From: Ochrobactrum sp. BTU1 | Lineage (GTDB): Bacteria > Pseudomonadota > Alphaproteobacteria > Rhizobiales > Rhizobiaceae | Length of the DNA stretch: 64,000 nt | Direction of reading: 5' to 3' | Assembly: GCA_018798825.1 (NCBI GenBank) | Contig: CP076357.1 | Coordinates: 310,001-374,000, forward strand | Part shown: positions 36,249-44,034 of the stretch, piece by piece | How positions within the stretch are numbered: position 1 is the stretch's first letter | Layout of the letters: each line of letters opens with the position of its first letter | Notes under the pieces: model-generated | What the model saw: the letters and a program-made list of their open reading frames with translations, nothing else | Told to the model about the DNA's origin: nothing | The model's database searches: none | Program-made: the position numbers and the translations under genes

Positions 36249-37183
36249 GCGAGCCTCCGAGCATGCTCTTCAATTGACGAGCGCGTTATCCGTCCAATAA
36301 GCGAACCATTATGGCTGACGGGCAGCTCAAGCCGCCCAGACGAGAGGCTTGCGCCGAGCGCTTCACGTAGAGAAGTTTGACTTGATATTGCTTCCCCCCC
36401 GGCTTGGCCAGGTTCAACAAGGCTTTCCACTTTTCTAAGCGATAACAAACGAAAGACTTTATCATTGCCGCCGCCAACAAGCGCTTGGACAAATTCGGTT
36501 GCTGGACGCGCGATTATTTCTTCTGGCGTGGCATATTGAAGAAGTCGGCCCTTATCCATCACCGCGATGCTCGAACCCAGCCGGATTGCTTCTTCCATGT
36601 CGTGGGTGACGAGTACAATTGTCGTTCCGTAGTGTTTCTGAATTGCGAGCAGGTCTTCTTGTGCCTTGTCACGAATAATGGGATCGAGCGCACCAAAAGG
36701 CTCATCCATAAGGAGAATTGCAGGGTTTGAGGCCAGCGCGCGCGCTACACCGATGCGCTGCTGTTGGCCGCCGGAGAGCTCATGGGGCATCCGATTACGG
36801 AAGGCTGCGGGATCGAGATGGAACAATGAAAGCAGTTCATCAACGCGTGCGTTGATTTTTCCCTTGTCCCAGCCAAGAAGCCTCGGAACGGTGCCAACAT
36901 TATCTGCAACTGTGCGATGAGGAAATAACCCATGCCCTTGAATGGCGTAACCAATACCGCGGCGGAGAATATGAGCAGGTAGCTCCCGGTTGTCCTTGCC
37001 ATTAATCTTGATTGTACCAGCGCTTGGTTCAACCAACCGATTAATCATTCGCATGAGCGTAGTTTTACCGGAGCCCGAAGTCCCTACGATCACGGCAAGT
37101 GCGCCAGCCTCAATCGTCAAAGTAACACTATCGACTGCGGTCTGTGCGCCGTATAGACGAGTGATATTGGAAATTTCGATCAT
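36245..37183 (-). CDS. Quaternary-amine ABC transporter ATPase (YehX/OpuBA type)
   Basis: A 312-residue ATPase with Walker A GTSGSGKTT, signature LSGGQQQRIGVARALA, Walker B ILLMDEPFGALDP and switch VTHDMEEA, characteristic of ProV/OpuBA-type importers. About 75 residues after the ATPase core form a C-terminal regulatory extension in the position of CBS domains, shorter than a full CBS pair. In relatives this region senses ionic strength or nucleotides. It forms an operon with the permeases on either side. Confidence 0.92.
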   Translation of the reverse strand: MIEISNITRLYGAQTAVDSVTLTIEAGALAVIVGTSGSGKTTLMRMINRLVEPSAGTIKINGKDNRELPAHILRRGIGYAIQGHGLFPHRTVADNVGTVPRLLGWDKGKINARVDELLSLFHLDPAAFRNRMPHELSGGQQQRIGVARALASNPAILLMDEPFGALDPIIRDKAQEDLLAIQKHYGTTIVLVTHDMEEAIRLGSSIAVMDKGRLLQYATPEEIIARPATEFVQALVGGGNDKVFRLLSLRKVESLVEPGQAGGEAISSQTSLREALGASLSSGRLELPVSHNGSLIGRITRSSIEEHARRLA

Positions 37184-37194
37184 GGAGCCCGCTC

Positions 37195-38382
37195 CTAATT
37201 CCGTTGTCCACGGCTGATTTCAATTATTGCATCTAGTAAAATGGCTGCAATGAATGCCATGGCGACCGTAGGCAGGGCGCCGAGTAGTACCAAATCTGTG
37301 GCGGTTTGGGCGATGCCTTGGAACACAAACGTTCCCAAACCACCACCCCCGACAAGGCCGGCAATGACGGCTAAACCTATATTCTGTACCAGCACGACGC
37401 GAATTCCTGTGAGGATCACCGGAAAAGCCAACGGTAATTCAACCGATAACAACCGTTGGCGCCGCGTCATCCCAACCCCGCGGGCAGCATCCACCACAGA
37501 CTGAGCAACGTTATCGAGTCCGGTAACTGTAGCAGAGACGATAGGGAGCAACGCGTAGGCAATCAACGCGATGAGTGCCGGCGCTGGACCGATGCCGGCA
37601 ATGCCAAGTTTCGCAGCCCCCGGAAGATGCGTTCCTATCCAAGCCAATGGCGCTATCAGAACACCGAACAATGCCATCGATGGAATTGTCTGAATGACAT
37701 TGAAGAATGAAATAACAGGATCGCGCAAACGTCCGAAATTGTGAATTAATATTCCGATTGGTGTGGCTATGACGAGTGCTGCGAAGAGCGATCCGACAGA
37801 AAGAAAGGCGTGTGTACTAAGCGCGCCTGTAAAGGCATCACGCCGAGATGCGAATTCTTTCAGGATGGAAATGTCGGACCAGACGCCGGAGAACAGAAAA
37901 GCCGTCAACAAGAGAACGAAAATGCCAAGCGCCGCCAAACGCAGAAGTGGTTTCAGCTGCATGCGCACCAACGTATCTCCGATCGCAAGGGCAAGAGCAA
38001 AAAGCATGAGCCAAAAGCCAGCGCCGGGGGATATCCGGGCATAATTATTACCGGCAGGTGTAAGAAACGTAGCGCTCAGGCCGATACCAAGTCCGGCCAT
38101 GATTATTGTTACGAGCAGAACGGCTAGTCGCAGTTTCAATGATGACCGATTAGCCATTACAACGCTGGAGACGAGGATTAGCCCGGAAAGTGCGAAAGAA
38201 GGGAGAAGGGGCAGGGCATTTAAGATATACACTGGCGCCGTTGCAGCCACGCGGTTTGGCCTAACGAGAGCGAACGGCTGAATGACCAGCGCCAGTATCA
38301 ACAGTAAAGCAATAACCGTTCCTAAACGGTCTAGGGTGAAAAGTGAGGGAGCAGCGGCAGTTCTTCCTGCGCTAGTTTGCAT
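37195..38382 (-). CDS. Quaternary-amine ABC transporter permease, long form (YehY type)
   Basis: A 395-residue permease like YehY, with several extra N-terminal membrane segments before the canonical channel domain. The EAA-like loop is GVGMTRRQRLLSVELPLA. Together with the short permease it would form a heterodimeric channel. The gene is separated from the ATPase gene by 11 bases and from the binding-protein gene by 127 bases containing two hairpins. Confidence 0.9.
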   Translation of the reverse strand: MQTSAGRTAAAPSLFTLDRLGTVIALLLILALVIQPFALVRPNRVAATAPVYILNALPLLPSFALSGLILVSSVVMANRSSLKLRLAVLLVTIIMAGLGIGLSATFLTPAGNNYARISPGAGFWLMLFALALAIGDTLVRMQLKPLLRLAALGIFVLLLTAFLFSGVWSDISILKEFASRRDAFTGALSTHAFLSVGSLFAALVIATPIGILIHNFGRLRDPVISFFNVIQTIPSMALFGVLIAPLAWIGTHLPGAAKLGIAGIGPAPALIALIAYALLPIVSATVTGLDNVAQSVVDAARGVGMTRRQRLLSVELPLAFPVILTGIRVVLVQNIGLAVIAGLVGGGGLGTFVFQGIAQTATDLVLLGALPTVAMAFIAAILLDAIIEISRGQRN

Positions 38383-38417
38383 AATGTGTCCTACTCACCG
38401 GCAAAGAAAGTCGATTA

Positions 38418-38502
38418 CCGCGCGCATCAAGGTTCGCGCGGCATGCGAAGATTTGTGGGAAAGTCCCCAGGCTTGGATTCTGCCGAAACGACTATTCGGC
38501 AG
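38418..38502 (-). promoter_or_regulatory. Two stem-loops between binding-protein and permease genes
   Basis: CTGCCGAA/TTCGGCAG (38480-38487 and 38495-38502, loop of 7) lies 7 bases after the binding-protein stop. CCGCGCG/CGCGCGG (38418-38424 and 38435-38441, loop of 10) lies nearer the permease. Neither is followed by a T-run. They may stabilise the upstream mRNA or attenuate transcription so that the binding protein is made in excess. Confidence 0.6.
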
Positions 38503-38509
38503 GGTCGCT

Positions 38510-39427
38510 TCATTTCAGAAAGCCCTTGGTCGTGAGATAGTCACGAGCGACATCCGCTGCGGGTTCGCCTCCGACTTGAACGCGACCGTTCAAATCCTGT
38601 AGGTTTTCGAGCGTGAAAGATTCGAAAACTGGCTTGAGGATTTCCGCAATTTTGGGATATTCCTTCAAGGTAGCTTCGCGAATAATTGGCGTGGGCAGGT
38701 AAACTGGCTGAACGCCTTTGTCATCCTGCAGCACGACGAGGTCCGCAGGAGCGATACCGCCATCGGTACCATACACCATCGCCGCATTGGCACCTGAAGT
38801 CTGCTGCGCCGCAGCGGCAATAGTTGCTGCAGTATCTCCACCTGAAAGCGTGATGAGTTGATCCGGCTTAAGAACGAAACCATAGGCAGTTTGAAACGCG
38901 GGCAGGGCTGTCGCCGAGCTTACAAATTCTGATGATGCCGCCAGCTTTACGCCACCGCCCGATGCCACGAATTTACCGAAATCCGTAAGTGTCTTCAGGC
39001 TGTCCTTTTCCGCAAGGTCACGTCTTACCGCTATTGCCCAGGTATTATTGGCATTTGCAGGGGTTAGCCAGACAATCTTATTGGCCTCGAAGTCGAGCTT
39101 TTTGGCTTCTTCATAGCCAGCGTCTGCCTTGTTCCAGACTGGCAAATCGCCTTTATTGAAAAAGAATGCAGCATTTCCGGTATATTCCGGATAGATGTCA
39201 ATCTGCCCCTGAATTATCGCTTCACGAACGATGGGTGTTGCGCCGAGCTGGATCTTATCGACAACGCCGATATCGTTGGCCTTCAGCACCTGGGAGATTA
39301 TATTGCCCAAAACGCCGCCTTCGGTGTCAATTTTTGAACCGACAACCACGTCGGCCGCGAGTGCAAAACTGCCGCCATATACAGTGCCGGCTACGAAACC
39401 AGCCAAAATGAGCATCGCTTTCATCAT
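38510..39427 (-). CDS. Quaternary-amine-binding periplasmic protein (YehZ/OsmF type)
   Basis: A 305-residue class F binding protein (OpuAC family) with a Sec signal peptide (MLILAGFVAGTVYGGSFALA) and length equal to OsmF. Typical stretches are VVVGSKIDTEGGVLGNIISQ at the mature start, IDIYPEYTGNAAFFF in the hinge region and VYGTDGGIAPADLVVL. Relatives bind glycine betaine, choline or, in the EgtU group, ergothioneine. I cannot read the aromatic cage with certainty. Its operon is flanked by the regulator and catabolic genes of a probable ergothioneine pathway, so that ligand is the favoured guess. Confidence 0.9.
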   Translation of the reverse strand: MMKAMLILAGFVAGTVYGGSFALAADVVVGSKIDTEGGVLGNIISQVLKANDIGVVDKIQLGATPIVREAIIQGQIDIYPEYTGNAAFFFNKGDLPVWNKADAGYEEAKKLDFEANKIVWLTPANANNTWAIAVRRDLAEKDSLKTLTDFGKFVASGGGVKLAASSEFVSSATALPAFQTAYGFVLKPDQLITLSGGDTAATIAAAAQQTSGANAAMVYGTDGGIAPADLVVLQDDKGVQPVYLPTPIIREATLKEYPKIAEILKPVFESFTLENLQDLNGRVQVGGEPAADVARDYLTTKGFLK

Positions 39428-39486
39428 TCGTTCTCCCTCACAGTCAGACGCTGTTTGAATTGCACGCTATTTAAAAACACAGAATA

Positions 39487-39498
39487 GGGATATATCCC
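39487..39498. promoter_or_regulatory. 12-bp palindrome upstream of the quaternary-amine importer
   Basis: GGGATATATCCC is a perfect palindrome about 60 bases upstream of the binding-protein start, in the gap after the LysR-like gene. It could be an operator. No partner copy was found near the catabolic operon, so the assignment is weak. Confidence 0.3.
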
Positions 39499-39588
39499 AG
39501 ATTGCGAACACCGGATGCCTCAACGAGTTTTCGGCGCTATGTGTATGATTTATAAGCTCCGTAAACACCCCTTCCGAGAAATTAAATT

Positions 39589-40758
39589 CTACTCGATATC
39601 CTCTTTAAGAAGTCCAATGACTTCATTTAACATTGCTGAAGTGAAAGTGTTCCGGCGCCATACAAATGAAAGTATCTGACGGTACTCGGGCCCCAGCGGA
39701 ATTTGAGTAATTGGGAACGGCAGCCGCGCGACAACTGGCTCTGGCAAGATCGAGAGATAGCCATGTCGCGTAACCAAATTAATGATCACCGGAATGGAAT
39801 CCATTTCGATCAAGCGCAGTTTTGATGGGCGCACGGGTCCCAAGACGCTTTCGAGATAGCGCACAGCACTTTGTCTAATTCCACTTTTCAAACTCGGCAG
39901 CGCTATTGGGTGGCTTTGCAGAAATGAAACGATATTGTCAGAAAGTCCGGCCATGACACGCTGATCGCCGATCAATGCCAACGGGATATTTGAAACAATT
40001 CGCCCGTCAAAGTCCTTTGAAAAGTTTCCGTGATCAATAAGTACGGCGTCATATCGTCGGCTTTTTAATCCTGACGTCAATTCGTCTGCGGTATTCGCCG
40101 AAATCGAGAGTGGTTGCCGAGGATATAGGCGTTCCCAACCCGCAGTCAGGTTTGCAAGTATCTGAGCAATGTTGCTCTCATGCCCAAGTGGCATAACAGA
40201 GCCGATCCTGCAGGTTGCGAGATTGTGGCGAAAACGATCTGCGGATGCGTGTGAGAGCTCTTCCCATTTCGCTGTGAGGCTTTCAACTATTTCCAGTGCC
40301 ATCGCACCTTCTACTGTACAATTAACACCAGTTCGCATCCGATCAAAGAGTTTGCAATTAAGATTACGTTCGAGGTCGGAAAGCTGTCGCGTTAGTTGAG
40401 GTTGACCCATGTTCAGATTTTTTGCGGCGGCCCGAATGCTGCCGGCTTTGGCTGCGGTCACAAAGCGCACGAGTGCAGTGATGGTGATTGTTGGTCGATG
40501 ATCACCTGTGCTGCCGATCGAAAACAATTTACGAATGAGCGCGCTTGCTTCTTCAAACAGCCGCAAACGGTTTTCTGCCTCCAATGTCAAGGTCAGTACG
40601 CTACCCTCCCGTCGTAACAGCGGAAATGCAAGCGCGCTTTCCATACGCTCTAAAGAGGCACTCACCGTCGATGGTGCTCGTCCTTCCAGACGGCCTGTTT
40701 CACGAATAGAGCATGTCGCCAGCAATGAGTTTATCGTGAGTATAGTGCCGAGATCCAT
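39589..40758 (-). CDS. LysR-like regulator with two helix-turn-helix domains
   Basis: A 389-residue regulator, about 80 residues longer than typical LysR proteins. Residues 1-65 form a divergent LysR-type helix-turn-helix (INSLLATCSIRETGRLEGRA, PSTVSASLERMESALAFPLL). Residues about 88-150 form a second, more canonical one (TALVRFVTAAKAGSIRAAAK, MGQPQLTRQLSDLERNLNCK). A normal effector-binding domain follows. It lies between the importer operon, on the same strand downstream, and the divergent catabolic operon, and probably controls both. A tandem DNA-binding region is unusual; sequencing error is unlikely because one frame covers everything. Confidence 0.88.
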   Translation of the reverse strand: MDLGTILTINSLLATCSIRETGRLEGRAPSTVSASLERMESALAFPLLRREGSVLTLTLEAENRLRLFEEASALIRKLFSIGSTGDHRPTITITALVRFVTAAKAGSIRAAAKNLNMGQPQLTRQLSDLERNLNCKLFDRMRTGVNCTVEGAMALEIVESLTAKWEELSHASADRFRHNLATCRIGSVMPLGHESNIAQILANLTAGWERLYPRQPLSISANTADELTSGLKSRRYDAVLIDHGNFSKDFDGRIVSNIPLALIGDQRVMAGLSDNIVSFLQSHPIALPSLKSGIRQSAVRYLESVLGPVRPSKLRLIEMDSIPVIINLVTRHGYLSILPEPVVARLPFPITQIPLGPEYRQILSFVWRRNTFTSAMLNEVIGLLKEDIE

Positions 40759-40798
40759 AATTCCCCCAATTCCACGACAAGAAAACCCTCCAGCTGAC

Positions 40799-40829
40799 TG
40801 TCATATCGGACCCGCGGTTTCGTATGACA
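40799..40829. promoter_or_regulatory. Candidate operator in the divergent regulator/catabolic promoter region
   Basis: TGTCATA at 40799-40805 and TATGACA at 40823-40829 form a perfect 7-bp inverted repeat with a 17-base spacer, 41 bases upstream of the regulator start and 182 bases before the catabolic operon. The wide spacer would suit a protein with two DNA-binding domains. No other strong element is seen in the 252-base gap. Confidence 0.4.
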
Positions 40830-41010
40830 TGCGTGTTGGAAACTGCCGGTTAAATCCGATCATGGGGTTCAACAGCTTGCGTCAGCCCAAAGGTTCGCCC
40901 TGACCGATAAACTATATTCGAACATCACGCGTTCGCAAGATGGGATATGCCTTAAGCGGGTTTAGTCAGATAGACTTGCTTCAAAGGCCTAATTTAAAGG
41001 TATCGAGATA

Positions 41011-42603
41011 GTGCAGATTGTGTTGAATGGGCAGCCTCTCGGCTTCGCCGAAATGATGAAAATCGGAAACGGAGATGCCCTGGTTGTTGCATCGCCAGAA
41101 GGGATGGAGCGTGTTCGATCATCACGTGCTATCCTCGAGGAGGCTATTTATAACGGCGTTCCGGTCTATGGCAGCACGACTGGCGTAGGGGCAATGAAAG
41201 ACGTCAATTGGTCGAGCGATGAGCTTGATGAATTCAATATGGGTCTTGTTCGGGCGCATCACTTCGGTACCGGCGCTGCTTTTCCACCTTCCACCGTACG
41301 AAAAGCGATCGCAATTCGGATAAATACGATTTTGACGGGCCAAGTTGGCTGCACAGCTGAGCTTGTCGATGCATATCTGGAGCTGTTGCGCGAGGACGTT
41401 ATTCCTGTTGTCAGGCGTACAGGTTCCATCGGCTGTGCCGATATTGGTCTAATGGGGCAAATTGGTGCTGTATTAACCGGTGTAGGTGAGGCTACCTACC
41501 GCGGTGAGCGAATGCCCGCGGCTGACGCTTTGGCGCGGGCTGGGATGCGACCGCATCGAATGGCGCCCCGTGATGCGTTGGCGTCGCTTTCAGCCAATGC
41601 GGTAAGCTTTGCCGCGGCGGCCCGCGCACTTCGAGATGCCGCGTCAGTTATTCGGGTGATGCTTGCAACCAGTTTTACAGCCTCGGGTGCACTTGGGGCC
41701 TCTACGGACCCGTGGCTTGCCGCTTGCCACGTCGGTACGCCACGGGAGGCCCTTGTTGGTAAATGGTTTTATGACGCAGCGGCGACTTGGCGGTGGCCTG
41801 TATCCACGCAGGTGCAAGACCCACTAAGTTTGCGAATGGTGGCGCAAGTCTTTGGCGCAATTATTGAAAGTCTACTGGGTGCTGGCTACAAGATTCTGCA
41901 ATCAACAGGCCGTTCAGACGATAATCCTGTCGTTGTTGAGGGACGAATTATCACTTCCGGGGGGTCGCTGCCGCTCGACGTGACCATACTGTTGCAGTCT
42001 GCTTCGCTCTGCCTTGCTCACGCAGCACGCAATGCATTCAATCGATGTGTTCTCCTGGGGAACGGTCACCGCCGCGGTCTACCGCTTAACCTCGTTCCAG
42101 AGGGTAAGATTGCAACTGGGTTTGGCCCCATTATCAAGCTCGCAGGGGAAATATTTTCACGCGTCCTATCCCTTAGCAATCCAGTTTCAGCTCAGTCACT
42201 TGTCGTCGCTGGCGGCATGGAAGACGAAGCAGCATTTTTGCCATTGGTAATTGAGCGGTTTGAGAGACAGGTTGAAGCCATCAAGCGGTTGGCAGCACTA
42301 GAAGCACTTTTGTCATCACAGGCCATAGATATCCTTAATGACAAACCTCAAGGTATTGCACGTCTCATTTACGAACAGGTGCGCAAATGTTCTTCATTCT
42401 ACGACAAGGACAGACCGCTTTCTGCCGAAGTGGAATGTATTGAGGAACTGATTTGTTCAGACGCAGTCGTAGCGCAAATCATCGAGATTGCGCCCATTAA
42501 CAGCATCGATGACTTCTTTGCATTAGGGACTGCACCAGAAGGCAGTCCCGAGGCGATACGGGCAAAGGTCGTTGTTGCGACACCGGCTTTCAAAGAGAAC
42601 TGA
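41011..42603 (+). CDS. Ammonia-lyase-family enzyme without the MIO motif, probable ergothionase (ergothioneine trimethylamine-lyase)
   Basis: A 530-residue member of the histidine/phenylalanine ammonia-lyase superfamily. The catalytic tyrosine loop is kept (VYGSTTGVG, Y53), as are QDPLSLR and SDDNPVV. The Ala-Ser-Gly triad that cyclises to the MIO group is replaced: GSIGCADIGLMG has C142-A143-D144 there, and the usual NFHG stretch is also changed. Without MIO it cannot remove a primary amine in the normal way. Ergothionases, which eliminate trimethylamine from ergothioneine to give thiourocanate, are MIO-less members of this fold. The gene opens a five-gene operon containing a urocanase paralogue. 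The start is GTG at 41011. Hercynine or another betaine remains possible as substrate. Confidence 0.8.
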   Translation: MQIVLNGQPLGFAEMMKIGNGDALVVASPEGMERVRSSRAILEEAIYNGVPVYGSTTGVGAMKDVNWSSDELDEFNMGLVRAHHFGTGAAFPPSTVRKAIAIRINTILTGQVGCTAELVDAYLELLREDVIPVVRRTGSIGCADIGLMGQIGAVLTGVGEATYRGERMPAADALARAGMRPHRMAPRDALASLSANAVSFAAAARALRDAASVIRVMLATSFTASGALGASTDPWLAACHVGTPREALVGKWFYDAAATWRWPVSTQVQDPLSLRMVAQVFGAIIESLLGAGYKILQSTGRSDDNPVVVEGRIITSGGSLPLDVTILLQSASLCLAHAARNAFNRCVLLGNGHRRGLPLNLVPEGKIATGFGPIIKLAGEIFSRVLSLSNPVSAQSLVVAGGMEDEAAFLPLVIERFERQVEAIKRLAALEALLSSQAIDILNDKPQGIARLIYEQVRKCSSFYDKDRPLSAEVECIEELICSDAVVAQIIEIAPINSIDDFFALGTAPEGSPEAIRAKVVVATPAFKEN

Positions 42604-42645
42604 AACACGCATGAACCTCTGCGGAGGTGATTGAGGAGGATTGTA

Positions 42646-44034
42646 ATGTCCGATTTCGATCTGGTCCTACAGGGAACCGTCGTTCTCTCCGATCGCACAG
42701 TGGAGCGCGCATACGTGGCGGCGCGAGATGGTAAAATCATCCAGATAGGATCCGGCGAACCGCCTCAAGCCAGGGAGCGGCATCTTTTGGGCGATGCACT
42801 TATCATGCCGGGGGCAATTGATGCCCAAGTCCATTCGCTTTCTCAAAAAAATCAAGAGGATTTCATTTGGTCAACCCGCACTGCAGCGGCTGGTGGGGTC
42901 ACGACCATCGTCGATATGCCATATGATGAAGGTGATCTGATTTGCTCTGCAGAAGCAGTCAAACGCAAAGCTGCTCGTGCAAAAGAGCAGGCCTTTGTCG
43001 ACTTCGCGCTTTATGGCACTATTGACCCAATCGAAGGCTCAAAACGCATTTCTGAACAAGCGGAAGCGGGAGTTTGTTCGTTTAAATTCTCAACGTTTGG
43101 AACCGACCCAAAACGTTTTCCGCGCATTAATCCGCCGCTTTTGACCGATTGCTTTCGGGAGGTTGCGAAGACTGGTCTGGCTGCTGGCGTGCACAATGAG
43201 AATGAGGAGTATGTGCAGCACGCCATGGCAGCGGTAAAGGCTTCAGGCATTACCGACTACCGCGCGCATGGCATGTCGCGTCCGCCTTTAACTGAATTAC
43301 TTGCAATGACCGAAATTTACGAGATTGGTGCTGCTACCCACTGTCCGGCTCACGTCGTTCATTGCTCGCTTGCTCGCGGATACGAGATTGCTGCGTCGTA
43401 CCGCTTACAAGGTTACCATGCAACGGCTGAATGTCTTATTCACTATCTGATGCTGGATGAAGAGAGTGACGCGAGGCGGCTTGGCGGTCGCTCAAAATGC
43501 AACCCGCCATTGCGCCCCCGGGCAGAAGTCGAAAAGCTTTGGCGCGAACTGACTAACGGAAATATTTGGTTACTGTCCACTGATCATGTGAGCTGGTCAC
43601 TCGACCGCAAGACCAACCCCGATATGCTCGCAAATGCATCGGGCTTGCCCGGTTTAGAGACGCTAATTCCGTTATTTGTGAAAGGTGCTATCGAACGCGG
43701 CGTACCGCTGTCATGGGGAGCAAGGCTGATGGCTTTGAACCCAGCAAAGCACTTTCGGATTGATCATATAAAGGGAGCGCTTTCTCCGGGGCGAGATGCG
43801 GACATTTCGGTCCTGGTGCCGGAGCCTTATACCTATGACGCGGCCTCTTCGGGCAACAATGTCGCGGGGTGGTCACCTTTTGATGGGATGAGACTTCCTT
43901 ACAAAGTTGCGGCGACCTATGTGCGAGGTACCAAGGTCTATGATGGAAAGAATGTGATCGTACCTGCGGGAACGGGACAGTTTGTGCGCCCACCGCAACG
44001 CCACATCATTTCGGGTGCTCGAAATGGTGAGTAA
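42646..44034 (+). CDS. Cyclic amidohydrolase (hydantoinase/dihydroorotase-like)
   Basis: A 462-residue metal-dependent amidohydrolase of the hydantoinase/allantoinase group. The metal-binding elements are IDAQVHSL (Q61-V-H63, with Gln in place of the first His of HxH), the carboxylated-lysine segment CSFKFSTFG (K147), GVHNENE, AHVVHCSL and LSTDHVSW. The C-terminal beta-sandwich GALSPGRDADISVL is typical. I chose the ATG at 42646, which follows GAGGAGG; an upstream start would add five residues and bury that site. In the proposed pathway it would open the ring of hydantoin-5-propionate to give N-carbamoyl-glutamate. Confidence 0.85.
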   Translation: MSDFDLVLQGTVVLSDRTVERAYVAARDGKIIQIGSGEPPQARERHLLGDALIMPGAIDAQVHSLSQKNQEDFIWSTRTAAAGGVTTIVDMPYDEGDLICSAEAVKRKAARAKEQAFVDFALYGTIDPIEGSKRISEQAEAGVCSFKFSTFGTDPKRFPRINPPLLTDCFREVAKTGLAAGVHNENEEYVQHAMAAVKASGITDYRAHGMSRPPLTELLAMTEIYEIGAATHCPAHVVHCSLARGYEIAASYRLQGYHATAECLIHYLMLDEESDARRLGGRSKCNPPLRPRAEVEKLWRELTNGNIWLLSTDHVSWSLDRKTNPDMLANASGLPGLETLIPLFVKGAIERGVPLSWGARLMALNPAKHFRIDHIKGALSPGRDADISVLVPEPYTYDAASSGNNVAGWSPFDGMRLPYKVAATYVRGTKVYDGKNVIVPAGTGQFVRPPQRHIISGARNGE

